DNA of 52,972 nt, taken from contig SXPB01000217.1 in the NCBI GenBank assembly GCA_005776475.1, positions 1 to 52,972 of the forward strand. The letters run 5' to 3'. Below the pieces are notes generated by a model that had not been told where the DNA came from, searched no databases, and saw nothing but the letters and a program-made list of their open reading frames with translations. Position numbers and translations under genes: made by a program. How positions within the stretch are numbered: position 1 is the first letter of the stretch; the number at the start of each line of letters is the position of its first letter. This document shows positions 1-9,223 of this stretch, in pieces. The stretch comes from Planctomycetia bacterium (GTDB lineage: Bacteria > Planctomycetota > UBA1135 > UBA2386).

Positions 1-1981
1 ACCGGCCGGCGGGGCCGAGCCGCAGCTGCCGGCCGGCGCGCAAGGCGAACGTGCCGCCACCACCGCCACCGCCCGCACCCGGCGCCCACTTGTCCTGGCT
101 CGCGAACTGCAGCGCGAGACAGCCTTGGCTGGCGGCGCCGCCGCCACCCGAACCACCGACAAGATAGAACTCGTGCGGACGCAAGCCGGCGAGCACCACG
201 GGCGTCCACGGCAACGCGGCACCACCTGCCGCGGCAGGCCCCATCACGGACGCGAGGCCGGGGGCTGCTGCGTGGTTGTTGCCGACGACGCGGCCGTTCG
301 CGCCGGGCAGCACGAAACCGCCACCGGCACCACCCGCGGAGGCCGAGACGCAGTAGGCGCCGCCCACCGTCGAGCCGAAGAAGAGCTGCGCGCTGAGCCC
401 CGAGGCCGGGAACACCGTCGAACCCGCACCCCCGGTGCCGAACGCCGCTGCCGCGTACGCGTGGCCCGCGAGCAGACGCACATCGGCGCCGCGCTGGCCC
501 TGGTTTGCCGGCTGGGCGCCGATGGTCGTGCCGTTCAGGTTGCTGATCCGGTCGCCACCGCGGCCGCCCGCACCACCGAAGATGCCGCCCGCGGCACCAG
601 GCTGGCCCGTGCCGACGAACACCGAAGGCACGCCCGACTGCGACAGGCCCGAGACGTCGATGTCGCCCAGGATCTCGCAGCGACCGGCCACCGTGAACAC
701 CGGTGGCCGACTGCCGACGAAGCGCAGGCGCACGTCGCTCGGCAACGTCATCGAAGTGAAGAAGAAGCGGCCATCGGTGACCGCGATCGGATTGCCGGTG
801 CTGGTGTTCGATGCCGGCACCGTCGTCAGGTCGCAGTTGAGTTCGAACACGCGCTTGCCGTCGACGACGACGTTGGTGTTGGTCGCCAACGCCAGCGCAA
901 ACGCACCGTGGCGGCCGTCGCCGCCGATGCGATGGAACCGCGCCACGCCGTTGCCCCACGTCGCCGCCGACACGTCTTCGTCGAGCCACTGGGCGTTGTC
1001 GAACGTCTCGTCGAACGCATCGTCGACCAGGTCCTGGGGCTCGGTGCGGAACGTGAACGTCTGCGGCTGCGACGGCCGGCCGGAGAGATCGGCGACGCCG
1101 TCGGTGACGTTCACTTCGATGCACAGGTTGCCGGGCAGCGGTTGCGACGGCCGGAAGGTCAGCACCGAAACACCACGGCCCGCGTCGAAGTCGATCACCT
1201 GGGTGCCCTGCAGCGTTTGCAGCGGCGAGTTCGGATTGCACTCGACCCCGCCGTTGTTGGTGGCGCGCGTGCGTCGCACGGCGAACGTGACCGGACTCTG
1301 CGAGCCGCCGAGGAACGGCGTCGCGTCGACCATCTCGTTCCACTCGATCACGATCTCGCCGTCGCGCGGGGCCGCTTCGAGCTGGGCCTGGGTCGGCGAC
1401 ACCAGGTGCGCGCGCGGCGCCACGCCGTTCAGGTCGACGATGCCGCGCGTGACCTGCAGCGAGCAGGTCAACTGCTTCTGGAACGGCTTGCCCGACGTGC
1501 TGCGCACGACCGTCGGCGACGCGTCGCCGGCCGGCAACGTCATCGTGTACGTTTCGCCGGCGGTGAACCCGAAGTAGGTCACCCCACCGCTCACCGCCAA
1601 CGTCGGCACGAACTCGACCTGGTTGCCGTGCACTAAGAACTCGCCGACCGGCTGCTCGCCGCTGGCGGTGCGGAAGCGGATCGACGACGGCGTCACCGTG
1701 GCCGGATCGACGTCCTGGCTGAACTGCAGGATCACGATCTCGTTCTGCGCGATGTCGGTGCGGGCGCACCCGGTCTCGCTGCAGCCGAGATTGCAGTTCT
1801 GCAGGCAGATGACCTGCGCGTCGTTGCCCTGGCAGTCAAAGCCAAGACTGGCGGCGCCGACCGCACTGCTGCCGCAGGCAGCCAACCCGAACAACGGCCA
1901 GGCCAACAACCAGCGCGCGCGGCCGGAGCGCGGGTGGGGAAGCGTGGGCGAAGTGACCACGAAGGGGCAGCGGGCACGCAT
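1..1981 (-). CDS. SbsA-like Ig-domain, glycine-rich surface lipoprotein (3' end beyond window)
   Basis: An open frame runs from ATG at 1981 down to base 1 without a stop (about 660 codons), so the C-terminus lies outside the window. A GGAG sequence sits 7 bases before the ATG. The N-terminus has a hydrophobic stretch and a lipobox-like LAACGSS, implying an outer-membrane or periplasmic lipoprotein. A Cys-rich segment follows (DCQ, ICLQNCNLGC, GC), then two SbsA-like Ig regions (ILQFSQDVDPATVTPSSIRF and IVIEWNEMVDATPF). The second half is glycine-rich, ending in GAGGGGGGG. The block DVRLRFVG...VFTVAG is shared with the lipoproteins at 31482-33389 and 37716-41132, so this is a third member of that subfamily. 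Its ligand or role is unknown; adhesion or cell-surface structure is a guess. Confidence 0.8.
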   Translation of the reverse strand, partial: MRARCPFVVTSPTLPHPRSGRARWLLAWPLFGLAACGSSAVGAASLGFDCQGNDAQVICLQNCNLGCSETGCARTDIAQNEIVILQFSQDVDPATVTPSSIRFRTASGEQPVGEFLVHGNQVEFVPTLAVSGGVTYFGFTAGETYTMTLPAGDASPTVVRSTSGKPFQKQLTCSLQVTRGIVDLNGVAPRAHLVSPTQAQLEAAPRDGEIVIEWNEMVDATPFLGGSQSPVTFAVRRTRATNNGGVECNPNSPLQTLQGTQVIDFDAGRGVSVLTFRPSQPLPGNLCIEVNVTDGVADLSGRPSQPQTFTFRTEPQDLVDDAFDETFDNAQWLDEDVSAATWGNGVARFHRIGGDGRHGAFALALATNTNVVVDGKRVFELNCDLTTVPASNTSTGNPIAVTDGRFFFTSMTLPSDVRLRFVGSRPPVFTVAGRCEILGDIDVSGLSQSGVPSVFVGTGQPGAAGGIFGGAGGRGGDRISNLNGTTIGAQPANQGQRGADVRLLAGHAYAAAAFGTGGAGSTVFPASGLSAQLFFGSTVGGAYCVSASAGGAGGGFVLPGANGRVVGNNHAAAPGLASVMGPAAAGGAALPWTPVVLAGLRPHEFYLVGGSGGGGAASQGCLALQFASQDKWAPGAGGGGGGGTFALRAGRQLRLGPAGR

Positions 1982-2009
1982 GAGCGATCTCCAGGACGCT
2001 GAGGGGCCT

Positions 2010-2031
2010 TGGCGTCAGCGCACTGACGCCA
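2010..2031 (-). promoter_or_regulatory. Leader hairpin upstream of lipoprotein gene
   Basis: TGGCGTCAG, loop CGCA, CTGACGCCA: a perfect 9-bp stem ending 28 bases before the ATG at 1981. The core CGTCAG-CG(C)A-CTGACG recurs before the lipoprotein gene starting at 45316. It may act as an mRNA-stabilising or regulatory 5' structure. The stem is seen; the function is inferred. Confidence 0.45.
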
Positions 2032-2252
2032 CGCTGCGGGGGCAGGCAGCGGCGGCGACTGACCAAGTTCCATGCCGCCCGGGCGACCTTGGACCGCTTG
2101 TCGCGCATACCGCCCCCTGGCCACGGGTTGCGGCAATACGAACCCACGCGAGCGAGGTCGAACAGCCGGTGTGCGGTGAGCGGGTCGCGGGCAGTTTCGT
2201 TCGACTCCGAACATGCCGTGACGGCGGCGCATGCAGCCAATAGCTTCGCGTC

Positions 2253-3338
2253 ATGAGCGCGCCTTCGCCGTCTTCGCCCGCCACCGCCCATCGCTGGTTC
2301 GCCCCAGCCGCCGTCGCCGGCGTGCTCGGTGTGTTCGGCTTCCTGCAGTGGCAAAACCAGTCGTCGGTGCGGACCGAACTCGCCGCGCTGACCACGGCGC
2401 AGAACGACGCGCGCAAGGTGCTCGACGAAGTCCTCGGCGAAGTCACCCGGGCGCGCATCGAACAGAGCGCGGGCACCAAGGGCCCGCAGGCGTTGCTCGA
2501 GAAGCTCAGGCTCTACGCGCCGCTGCTGTCCAACGCGCGCGTCAACGAACCCGACTACTTCACCACCAAGAAGGAGATGGAGTCGATCCTGCGCGCCTTC
2601 GGCACGCTCGGCCAGGATGCCTGGAAGCCGTTGCAGGAGCGGCTGGCGCAGTGCAAGCCGGAGAAGGAACACGACGAGATCAAGTGGCTGTTCGAAGCCT
2701 GTGCGCGCATCGATGTCGCGGGCACCGCGACGCTGCTGCGCGAAGTGCTGCTCGGCCGCACCTTCCCGTCACCGCGCCTGCGCTGGTTTGCCGCCGAAGT
2801 GCTGACGCGCATCGACCAGCCGCAGGCGCAGAACCTGCTGCGCCAGATCCTGCTGACCGAGTCGAGCCGCGGCATCGATCCGGCCCGCGCCGCGCACTAC
2901 GGCGGCGGCATTCCGGACAAGCAGGCGCTGGCGACGAACGGCTTCAACAACTTCGTGGTCGCCTACGTGCGCGCCGGCGATCCGAAGATGGACGAGGTGC
3001 TGCAGCAGGTGATCGCGCGCAGCGAACACGACGCGATCACGGTGCAGGAATGCGTGAAGGTGCTCGGCGAACGCAAGTGCGCGGCCGCCGTGCCGCAGAT
3101 CGAGAAGCTGTACCGCGAACCGCCGCTGCAGCAGCAGAACCCGCTGTTCCTCAACTACTGCCTCGAAGCGCTCGTCGACATCCAGGGCGCTGCGGCAAAG
3201 CCGTTCCTCGAGCAGGCGCTGCCGAACGCCACCACCGACGTGGTGGCGAAGAAGATCCAGTACCTGCTGCACCGGATCGACACGGGGCAAGAGACGCCGC
3301 CCGCCGTGAAGGGCCCCGCCGCGAACGAGAAGAAGTGA
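2253..3338 (+). CDS. Membrane-anchored HEAT-repeat protein
   Basis: 361 aa. A hydrophobic segment at about residues 16-32 (WFAPAAVAGVLGVFGFLQW) follows a short polar start, so this is a single N-terminal anchor with the bulk probably in the periplasm. Residues 35-60 look helical or coiled-coil. From about residue 105 there are HEAT-like helical pairs (LRWFAAEVLTRI, ITVQECVKVLGE, NYCLEALVDI), with a Lys/Glu-rich C-terminus. Such repeats usually make protein-binding scaffolds; no catalytic motif is visible. It is divergent from the lipoprotein at 1-1981 and convergent with the gene at 3379-3852. No clear Shine-Dalgarno precedes the ATG. Confidence 0.8.
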   Translation: MSAPSPSSPATAHRWFAPAAVAGVLGVFGFLQWQNQSSVRTELAALTTAQNDARKVLDEVLGEVTRARIEQSAGTKGPQALLEKLRLYAPLLSNARVNEPDYFTTKKEMESILRAFGTLGQDAWKPLQERLAQCKPEKEHDEIKWLFEACARIDVAGTATLLREVLLGRTFPSPRLRWFAAEVLTRIDQPQAQNLLRQILLTESSRGIDPARAAHYGGGIPDKQALATNGFNNFVVAYVRAGDPKMDEVLQQVIARSEHDAITVQECVKVLGERKCAAAVPQIEKLYREPPLQQQNPLFLNYCLEALVDIQGAAAKPFLEQALPNATTDVVAKKIQYLLHRIDTGQETPPAVKGPAANEKK

Positions 3339-3378
3339 ACGCGACGACGCGCCGCTCGGCAGACGCCGCCCTCTCCGT

Positions 3379-3852
3379 TCACGTCGTGAGGAACTCGATC
3401 GCGCCGGCGGGCAGGAAGTAGAGCACCAGCATCTCGCCGCCGCGCACGGTTGGGACGTGCACCGAGCCCTTGCCGTAGACGACCCAACCGGCGGGCTGGC
3501 CATCGAACTTCGGTTCGCCCTTGGTGGTGATGCAGAGGTCGATCTCGCCGTTGGGGTGGCGATGGCGCGGGCCGGGGATGTCCATCAGCACGGCATCGAC
3601 CGAGAAGCCGAGCAGGTCCTTGGCGACGCGGCCGAAGCGGATGCCGGCGTTGGCCTTCGGCAGCAACCACTCGGACCCGATGTTGGCGACGGCGGCCTGC
3701 TTTACCGCTTCCACCGCGGCGCTGGTGAATGGCAGCAGCTTGCTGCAGTTCGCGGCGGCTGTGGCGTGGTCGACGTCGAAGCCTTGCAGGGCCTGGGCGA
3801 GTGGGCGCAGCAGTTCGGTGAACTGCTCCTTGGTCATGGTCGGCGTCGTCAT
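3379..3852 (-). CDS. DUF4863-family protein (4-hydroxylaminobenzoate lyase-like)
   Basis: 157 aa from ATG 3852; a second in-frame ATG at 3837 is equally possible and neither has a good ribosome site. The C-terminal half has the small beta-barrel pattern of this family: RHRHPNGEIDLCI, GWVVYGKGSVHVPTV and MLVLYFLPAGAIEF. I recall the last motif from DUF4863 proteins, whose characterised members (PnbB type) convert 4-hydroxylaminobenzoate to protocatechuate. No nitroaromatic or protocatechuate gene lies nearby, so the substrate here is unknown. The gene is convergent with the HEAT gene and divergent from hipB. Confidence 0.6.
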   Translation of the reverse strand: MTTPTMTKEQFTELLRPLAQALQGFDVDHATAAANCSKLLPFTSAAVEAVKQAAVANIGSEWLLPKANAGIRFGRVAKDLLGFSVDAVLMDIPGPRHRHPNGEIDLCITTKGEPKFDGQPAGWVVYGKGSVHVPTVRGGEMLVLYFLPAGAIEFLTT

Positions 3853-3947
3853 GGTTCTGCGACAGCGTGCCCGCCGGATGGCGCCGGCGCAATTCCGACG
3901 TGCGCGGCCCTTCATCTCCCATCTCGCCTCGTCGAATAGCGACTTCT

Positions 3948-3958
3948 ATGTCAGACAT
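3948..3958. promoter_or_regulatory. Palindrome upstream of hipBA (possible HipB operator)
   Basis: ATGTC-A-GACAT is a perfect 11-bp palindrome about 40 bases before the proposed hipB start. A second, weaker inverted repeat, GTAT-N5-ATAC, lies at 3977-3989 and overlaps the putative -10 box. HipB proteins autoregulate through inverted repeats in their promoters, so both are candidate operators. Confidence 0.35.
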
Positions 3959-3961
3959 TGC

Positions 3962-3990
3962 TTGGTTTTACGTCTGGTATAGCCGATACT
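3962..3990 (+). promoter_or_regulatory. hipB: Putative sigma70-type promoter of hipBA
   Basis: TTGGTT (3962-3967), a 17-base spacer, then GATACT (3985-3990). The -35 and -10 match consensus at only 3 and 4 of 6 bases. The proposed hipB GTG at 3997 is 6 bases past the -10 box, so the message would be leaderless or nearly so. The placement argues against the upstream TTG at 3958 as the start. Confidence 0.3.
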
Positions 3991-3996
3991 ATCTCC

Positions 3997-4320
3997 GTGA
4001 CGTCCAAGTCCACTCTGCCGCTGCCGGCGCTGCGCGCGCTGCAGAAACTCGGCGCCGACCTCGCACTCGCCCGCCGCAAGCGTGGCCTGTCGACGGCGGA
4101 CATGGCGACGCGGCTGTTCGTCAGCCGCGACACGCTGTGGCGCCTCGAACGCGGCGATCCCACCGTGGCGATGGGAACGCTGGCGACGGCAGCATTCCTG
4201 TTGCAGGTGCACACCCGCTTCGCCGACCTTGCGGCCCCGAGCAGTGACACGGTGGGACTCGCGCTCGACGAAGAACGACTGCCCAAACGCATCCACCGAC
4301 CTCGGAGCCAGCGCCCGTGA
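3997..4320 (+). CDS. hipB: HipB-like XRE antitoxin/repressor
   Basis: 107 aa from GTG 3997. An in-frame TTG at 3958 would add 13 residues but would lie inside the putative promoter. The helix-turn-helix is clear: LARRKRGLSTADMATRLFVS then RDTLWRLERGDP, the usual XRE layout. In HipBA modules this protein neutralises HipA and represses the operon. The stop overlaps the hipA ATG (ATGA at 4317-4320), so the two are translationally coupled. A basic C-terminal tail (PKRIHRPRSQRP) ends the protein. Confidence 0.85.
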   Translation: MTSKSTLPLPALRALQKLGADLALARRKRGLSTADMATRLFVSRDTLWRLERGDPTVAMGTLATAAFLLQVHTRFADLAAPSSDTVGLALDEERLPKRIHRPRSQRP

Positions 4321-5543
4321 GCGTCGAAGTGCACATCGAGTTCGCGGGGGAATGCCATCGCCTGGGCACCCTGCACCAACCGGGCCGAGGTCCCGCCGTG
4401 GTGTTCGAATACGCCGCAACCTGGCTCGCGCAGCCGACCGCGTTTGCGATCGATCCCACCTTCCTGCCGCTTGTCGCAGGAGCCCAACACGCGTCGGCAT
4501 TGTTCTCGGCGCTGCAGGATTGTGGGCCCGATCGCTGGGGCCGCATCCTGGTCGATCGCGCCGTGCGCAAGCAGTTGCTGCCGCAGAAGCCGCTGCACGA
4601 TCTCGACTACGTACTCGCACTGGACGACGCCTCGCGCATCGGCGCCTTGCGCTTCCGCCGCGACGGCGGGCCGTTCCTCGCCGCGAGTTCGGGACGCTTG
4701 CCTAGCGTGGTGCGCCTCGCGGCGCTGCTGCGCGCGACCGACGCGATCCACCGCGAAGACGAAACGGCGGCCGATCTGCGCTTCCTGCTCGGCGAAGGCT
4801 CACCGCTCGGCGGCGCGCGCCCGAAGTCTGCAGTGGTGCTGCCGAACGGCGCGCTGGCGATCGCCAAGTTCCGCAAACCGGACGATCGCCGCGACATCGC
4901 CGCTGGGGAGATTCTGGCCCTGGCGCTGGCGAACGCGGCCGGCGTGCGCGCGGCGGAACACCAGCTGGTCGCCGTCGGACGCAGCCACGCGTCCGTGATT
5001 CACCGCTTCGACCGCCAGGGCACTCACCGCGTGCCGTTTGTTTCGGCCGCCACCCTGGTCGGTGCCGACGAGCGCGAACCGGGCTCGTACGTGGCCATCG
5101 CCGAGGCCATTCGCCGGTTTGGCGACGACGTGCTGGCCGACCTCGCGGAACTATGGCGCCGCATGGTGTTCTCGCTGCTGGTAAGCAACTGCGACGATCA
5201 TCTGCGCAACCACGGCTTCCTGATGCATCGTCGCGGGCGGTGGAGCCTGGCGCCCGCGTACGACATCAACCCGGTTCCGGAGACGGAGCGCGGCGCGAGC
5301 CACCAGACACCACTTGGCGATCGCACCACCGACTTCTCGATCGAGCTCGCCCTCGACCTCGCCGGCAGCTTTGGCCTGCAACCGGCTCGCGCGAAGGCGG
5401 TCCTTGTCGAAGTCACCACCGCAGTTGCTGGCTGGAAGCAGGTCGGCAAACGCTTGCGCTTGCCGGCAACGACGCTGGCGGCCTACGACAGCGCCTTCGC
5501 CAATCCGTGTTTCGACGCAGCCCGCCGGCTGCTACGGCTTTGA
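4317..5543 (+). CDS. hipA: HipA-like serine/threonine kinase toxin
   Basis: 408 aa, normal length for HipA. Seen motifs: DCGPDRWGR near residue 80; GSPLGGARPKS near 165 (the phosphate-loop whose Ser is autophosphorylated in E. coli HipA); SVIHRFDR; NCDDHLRNHGF (catalytic Asp/Asn); and APAYDINP (the metal-binding Asp). HipA of E. coli phosphorylates glutamyl-tRNA synthetase and arrests translation; the target here is unknown. All key residues look present, so it should be active. It is coupled to hipB by ATGA and ends 25 bases from the convergent mog stop. Confidence 0.88.
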   Translation: MSVEVHIEFAGECHRLGTLHQPGRGPAVVFEYAATWLAQPTAFAIDPTFLPLVAGAQHASALFSALQDCGPDRWGRILVDRAVRKQLLPQKPLHDLDYVLALDDASRIGALRFRRDGGPFLAASSGRLPSVVRLAALLRATDAIHREDETAADLRFLLGEGSPLGGARPKSAVVLPNGALAIAKFRKPDDRRDIAAGEILALALANAAGVRAAEHQLVAVGRSHASVIHRFDRQGTHRVPFVSAATLVGADEREPGSYVAIAEAIRRFGDDVLADLAELWRRMVFSLLVSNCDDHLRNHGFLMHRRGRWSLAPAYDINPVPETERGASHQTPLGDRTTDFSIELALDLAGSFGLQPARAKAVLVEVTTAVAGWKQVGKRLRLPATTLAAYDSAFANPCFDAARRLLRL

Positions 5544-5568
5544 GCTGCGGGCGGCGACCGCATGCGCG

Positions 5569-6111
5569 CTACTTCGCCTTCGGCCGAAACACTTGCACGA
5601 CCGCCGGATTGCCTTCGAGACGCGGGCCGCCGATCAAATCGATGCAGTACGGAATCGCCGGGAACACCGCATCGAGGCAGACGCGGATCGACGCCGGCTT
5701 GCCGGGCAACGTCACCACCAGCGTGCGGTCGAGGATCGCCGCCGTCTGCCGCGACAAGATCGCGGTCGGCACCCCCGCGCGCAGCGACGCGGCGCGCATC
5801 TGCTCGCCAAAGCCCGGCAGTTCCTTCGTGCACACCGACCGGATCACCTCGGGCGTCACGTCGCGCGGGGCGGGACCGGTGCCGCCGGTCGTGCATACGA
5901 GGCAGCAGCCGCTCGCCGCCAACTCGCGGAGGGCGCGCTCGATCAACGGCGGCTCGTCGGGCACCACGCGCACGTCGAACGTGCACGCAGTCGCCAGGTA
6001 GTCGCGCAGCGCCGCTTCGATCGCCGGCCCGGACTCGTCCTGGTACACACCGGCACTCGCACGATCGCTGATCGTCACGATGCCGATGCGAGGCTGCGCC
6101 GCCGCGTTCAT
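5569..6111 (-). CDS. mog: Molybdopterin adenylyltransferase (MogA/MoaB family)
   Basis: 180 aa from ATG 6111, chosen because RIGIVTISDRAS is the usual family N-terminus; the frame extends upstream but only with Arg-rich sequence. The signature TTGGTGPAPRDVTPE, the segment LPGFGEQMR and the C-terminal TLPGKPASI...PYCIDLIGG match MogA closely. It adenylylates molybdopterin before molybdate insertion in molybdenum cofactor synthesis, in the cytoplasm. No other mo- gene lies here. Its ATG starts one base after the stop of the upstream protein (6113), so it is probably co-translated with that gene. Confidence 0.9.
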   Translation of the reverse strand: MNAAAQPRIGIVTISDRASAGVYQDESGPAIEAALRDYLATACTFDVRVVPDEPPLIERALRELAASGCCLVCTTGGTGPAPRDVTPEVIRSVCTKELPGFGEQMRAASLRAGVPTAILSRQTAAILDRTLVVTLPGKPASIRVCLDAVFPAIPYCIDLIGGPRLEGNPAVVQVFRPKAK

Positions 6112-6112
6112 C

Positions 6113-7762
6113 TCACGCCTGCGGCGGCGTGGGCGCCGCACCCGGCGCCGTGGCGTCTTCCTGCGGCTGGTCCTGACCCGAGGCGATCAACCGCTTGATG
6201 TGGATGCGGAACTCGCCGCGTTCCTCCGGCTCGGCGAGGCGCCAACGGCCCTGCTGCCGCCGCCGGTCGATCGCCTGGCCCTGCATCGACACGCTGGTGA
6301 CGTGCTTGCCTTGCGGTGTGAAGATGTGCACGCGGCCCTTGCCGCCGAGCACCACCACCGTGTTCTGGTCGAGATCCCACAAGATCGCTTCGTCGTTGGC
6401 CTCGCCCGCGTCCGGATAGGCGCGCGACGTCGGCCGCTGCCCTTCTTCGGCGCGTTCGAGCCCGTGCTGCGTGCGGCGACCGGTGTTGCGCGTGCGGCTT
6501 TGCAGCCGCTCCGCGAATTCCTGCAGCATCGGCAACACGAAGGCTTCCTCGTCGACTTCGCCGTTCTGCAGCATGCCCTGCAGCCGCAGCGCCTCGAGAT
6601 CGAGGTGGCGCTGGAAGCGGTTGAGGATCTGCAGCAGCGCCGGATCGGCGAGCTCCATCGGATCGACGGCGCCGACCGGGTGCAGCCGCAGCCGCACGCG
6701 GCCTTCGAGCGTGGTGCCGCGCAGCAACTGGAAGCTGAAGGCGCAGCGGCCGGCGCTGCTGAGCACGCGGAACAGGCCGGCGTCGACCTGGCCGAGGATC
6801 TTGAACACCGGCGAGTTGTTGCCGAACTCGGCGAGCTGCTGTGTGCGCAGCACGCGCCCCATGGTGACGCGCGTCAGCACGATTTCTTCGCCAGCGAGCA
6901 GGCGATCGATGTTCGGATCCTTGCGTTCGATCGCCATCGTCACGAAGTCGGCGAAGATCGGCTTCCCGGTCGAGCTGTAGCCGTCGAACACGTGGCGCGG
7001 CTCGATCGGCCGGCAGCCTTCGGCGTGCGACGAACCGGCGAAGTAGCAGTAGACGGCGCCGGGCCGCAGCGCCTTCTCGTGCTCGCGCACTTCGCGCACG
7101 CGCTTGCTGATCTGTTCGACGGCGGTGCCGGCGGCGTGGCGGATGTCGTTGCCGCCATCGAGCGGCACGCGCAGATTGAGTTCGAGGTAGCGCGGCATCG
7201 ACAGCGGATCGACGCCTTCGACGCGAAGCAGCGCATGCGCCATCTCGGCGAGGGCGGCGACGGCCTGCATCGCCGCATGCTGTGAATCGCCGCGGCCGCG
7301 GTTGCGGTCGTTGCCGCCGTGACGGTCGTTGCGATCGTTGCGGTTGCGTTCGTGGCGTTCGTGACGGCCGGGGCGATCGTTGCGACGGTCGCCCTGGCGT
7401 GGACCACCTTGGCCTTGCCGCGGTTGCTGCTGCTGCTGCGGGCGCGGCGGCGCCGCGCCATCGGCGCCTGGTGCGGCCTGGTCGTCGCCAGCCGCGGCTT
7501 CGCCGTCGGCCGGTGCGTCGACGCCGGTTTCGCCCGCTTCGCCGCCGGCAGCGCCTTCGGGACCACGGCCGCGGCCGCGACGACGACGGCGGCGGCGACG
7601 ACGCTCGCCTTCGCCGCCTTCGCCCGGCGCACGACCACCTTCCGCGGTTGCGGGCGCACCACCTTCGACCGCCGGCGACGCTGGAGCGGGAGCGGCATCG
7701 CCGGATGGGGCGTGCACGGCGGGTTCGGACGGCGGGACGGCGGGCGTTTCGGACTCGTTCAC
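6113..7762 (-). CDS. Unrecognised protein with disordered basic, RNA-binding-like N-terminus
   Basis: 549 aa from GTG 7762. Residues 1-55 are Ala/Pro/Glu-rich; 55-66 is an Arg block (RRRRRRRRRGRGRG). Then come an acidic Gly/Ala stretch, PQQQQQP, and a long Arg/Asn/Asp/His tract with NDR repeats up to about residue 160. A folded, Cys-poor domain follows (PRYLELNLRVPL, PGAVYCYFAGSSHAEGCRP, VFKILGQVDAGLFRVL, VLGGKGRVHIFTPQGKHV). The layout resembles the flexible arms of RNase E or RNA-binding translation factors, but I recognise no catalytic domain. The gene is divergent from cystathionine beta-synthase (7862) and abuts mog. No function is assigned. Confidence 0.75.
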   Translation of the reverse strand: MNESETPAVPPSEPAVHAPSGDAAPAPASPAVEGGAPATAEGGRAPGEGGEGERRRRRRRRRGRGRGPEGAAGGEAGETGVDAPADGEAAAGDDQAAPGADGAAPPRPQQQQQPRQGQGGPRQGDRRNDRPGRHERHERNRNDRNDRHGGNDRNRGRGDSQHAAMQAVAALAEMAHALLRVEGVDPLSMPRYLELNLRVPLDGGNDIRHAAGTAVEQISKRVREVREHEKALRPGAVYCYFAGSSHAEGCRPIEPRHVFDGYSSTGKPIFADFVTMAIERKDPNIDRLLAGEEIVLTRVTMGRVLRTQQLAEFGNNSPVFKILGQVDAGLFRVLSSAGRCAFSFQLLRGTTLEGRVRLRLHPVGAVDPMELADPALLQILNRFQRHLDLEALRLQGMLQNGEVDEEAFVLPMLQEFAERLQSRTRNTGRRTQHGLERAEEGQRPTSRAYPDAGEANDEAILWDLDQNTVVVLGGKGRVHIFTPQGKHVTSVSMQGQAIDRRRQQGRWRLAEPEERGEFRIHIKRLIASGQDQPQEDATAPGAAPTPPQA

Positions 7763-7861
7763 GGGGCGGAGAACGATGCGCAGAAGAGGCAGCGCCTACA
7801 AGGCCGCAGCGCGCATTTCCCTTCGGTCCTGCAGTCTGCTTTGATGCGGGCAATCCGTTCC

Positions 7862-9219
<1,358 letters not shown>

Positions 9220-9223
<4 letters not shown>

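Noticed and set aside
125-1636. A 503-codon plus-strand frame at the window start
   Set aside because: It is antisense to the lipoprotein gene, whose frame is open from 1981 to the window edge with lipobox and Ig motifs.
3958-3996. TTG at 3958 as the start of hipB
   Set aside because: It would place the -35 and -10 boxes and an inverted repeat inside the coding region and add residues outside the usual family N-terminus.
7319-7861. Long N-terminal extension of cystathionine beta-synthase to 7319
   Set aside because: The extension is Ala/Arg low-complexity antisense to the Arg-rich protein at 6113-7762; the family N-terminus begins at 7862.
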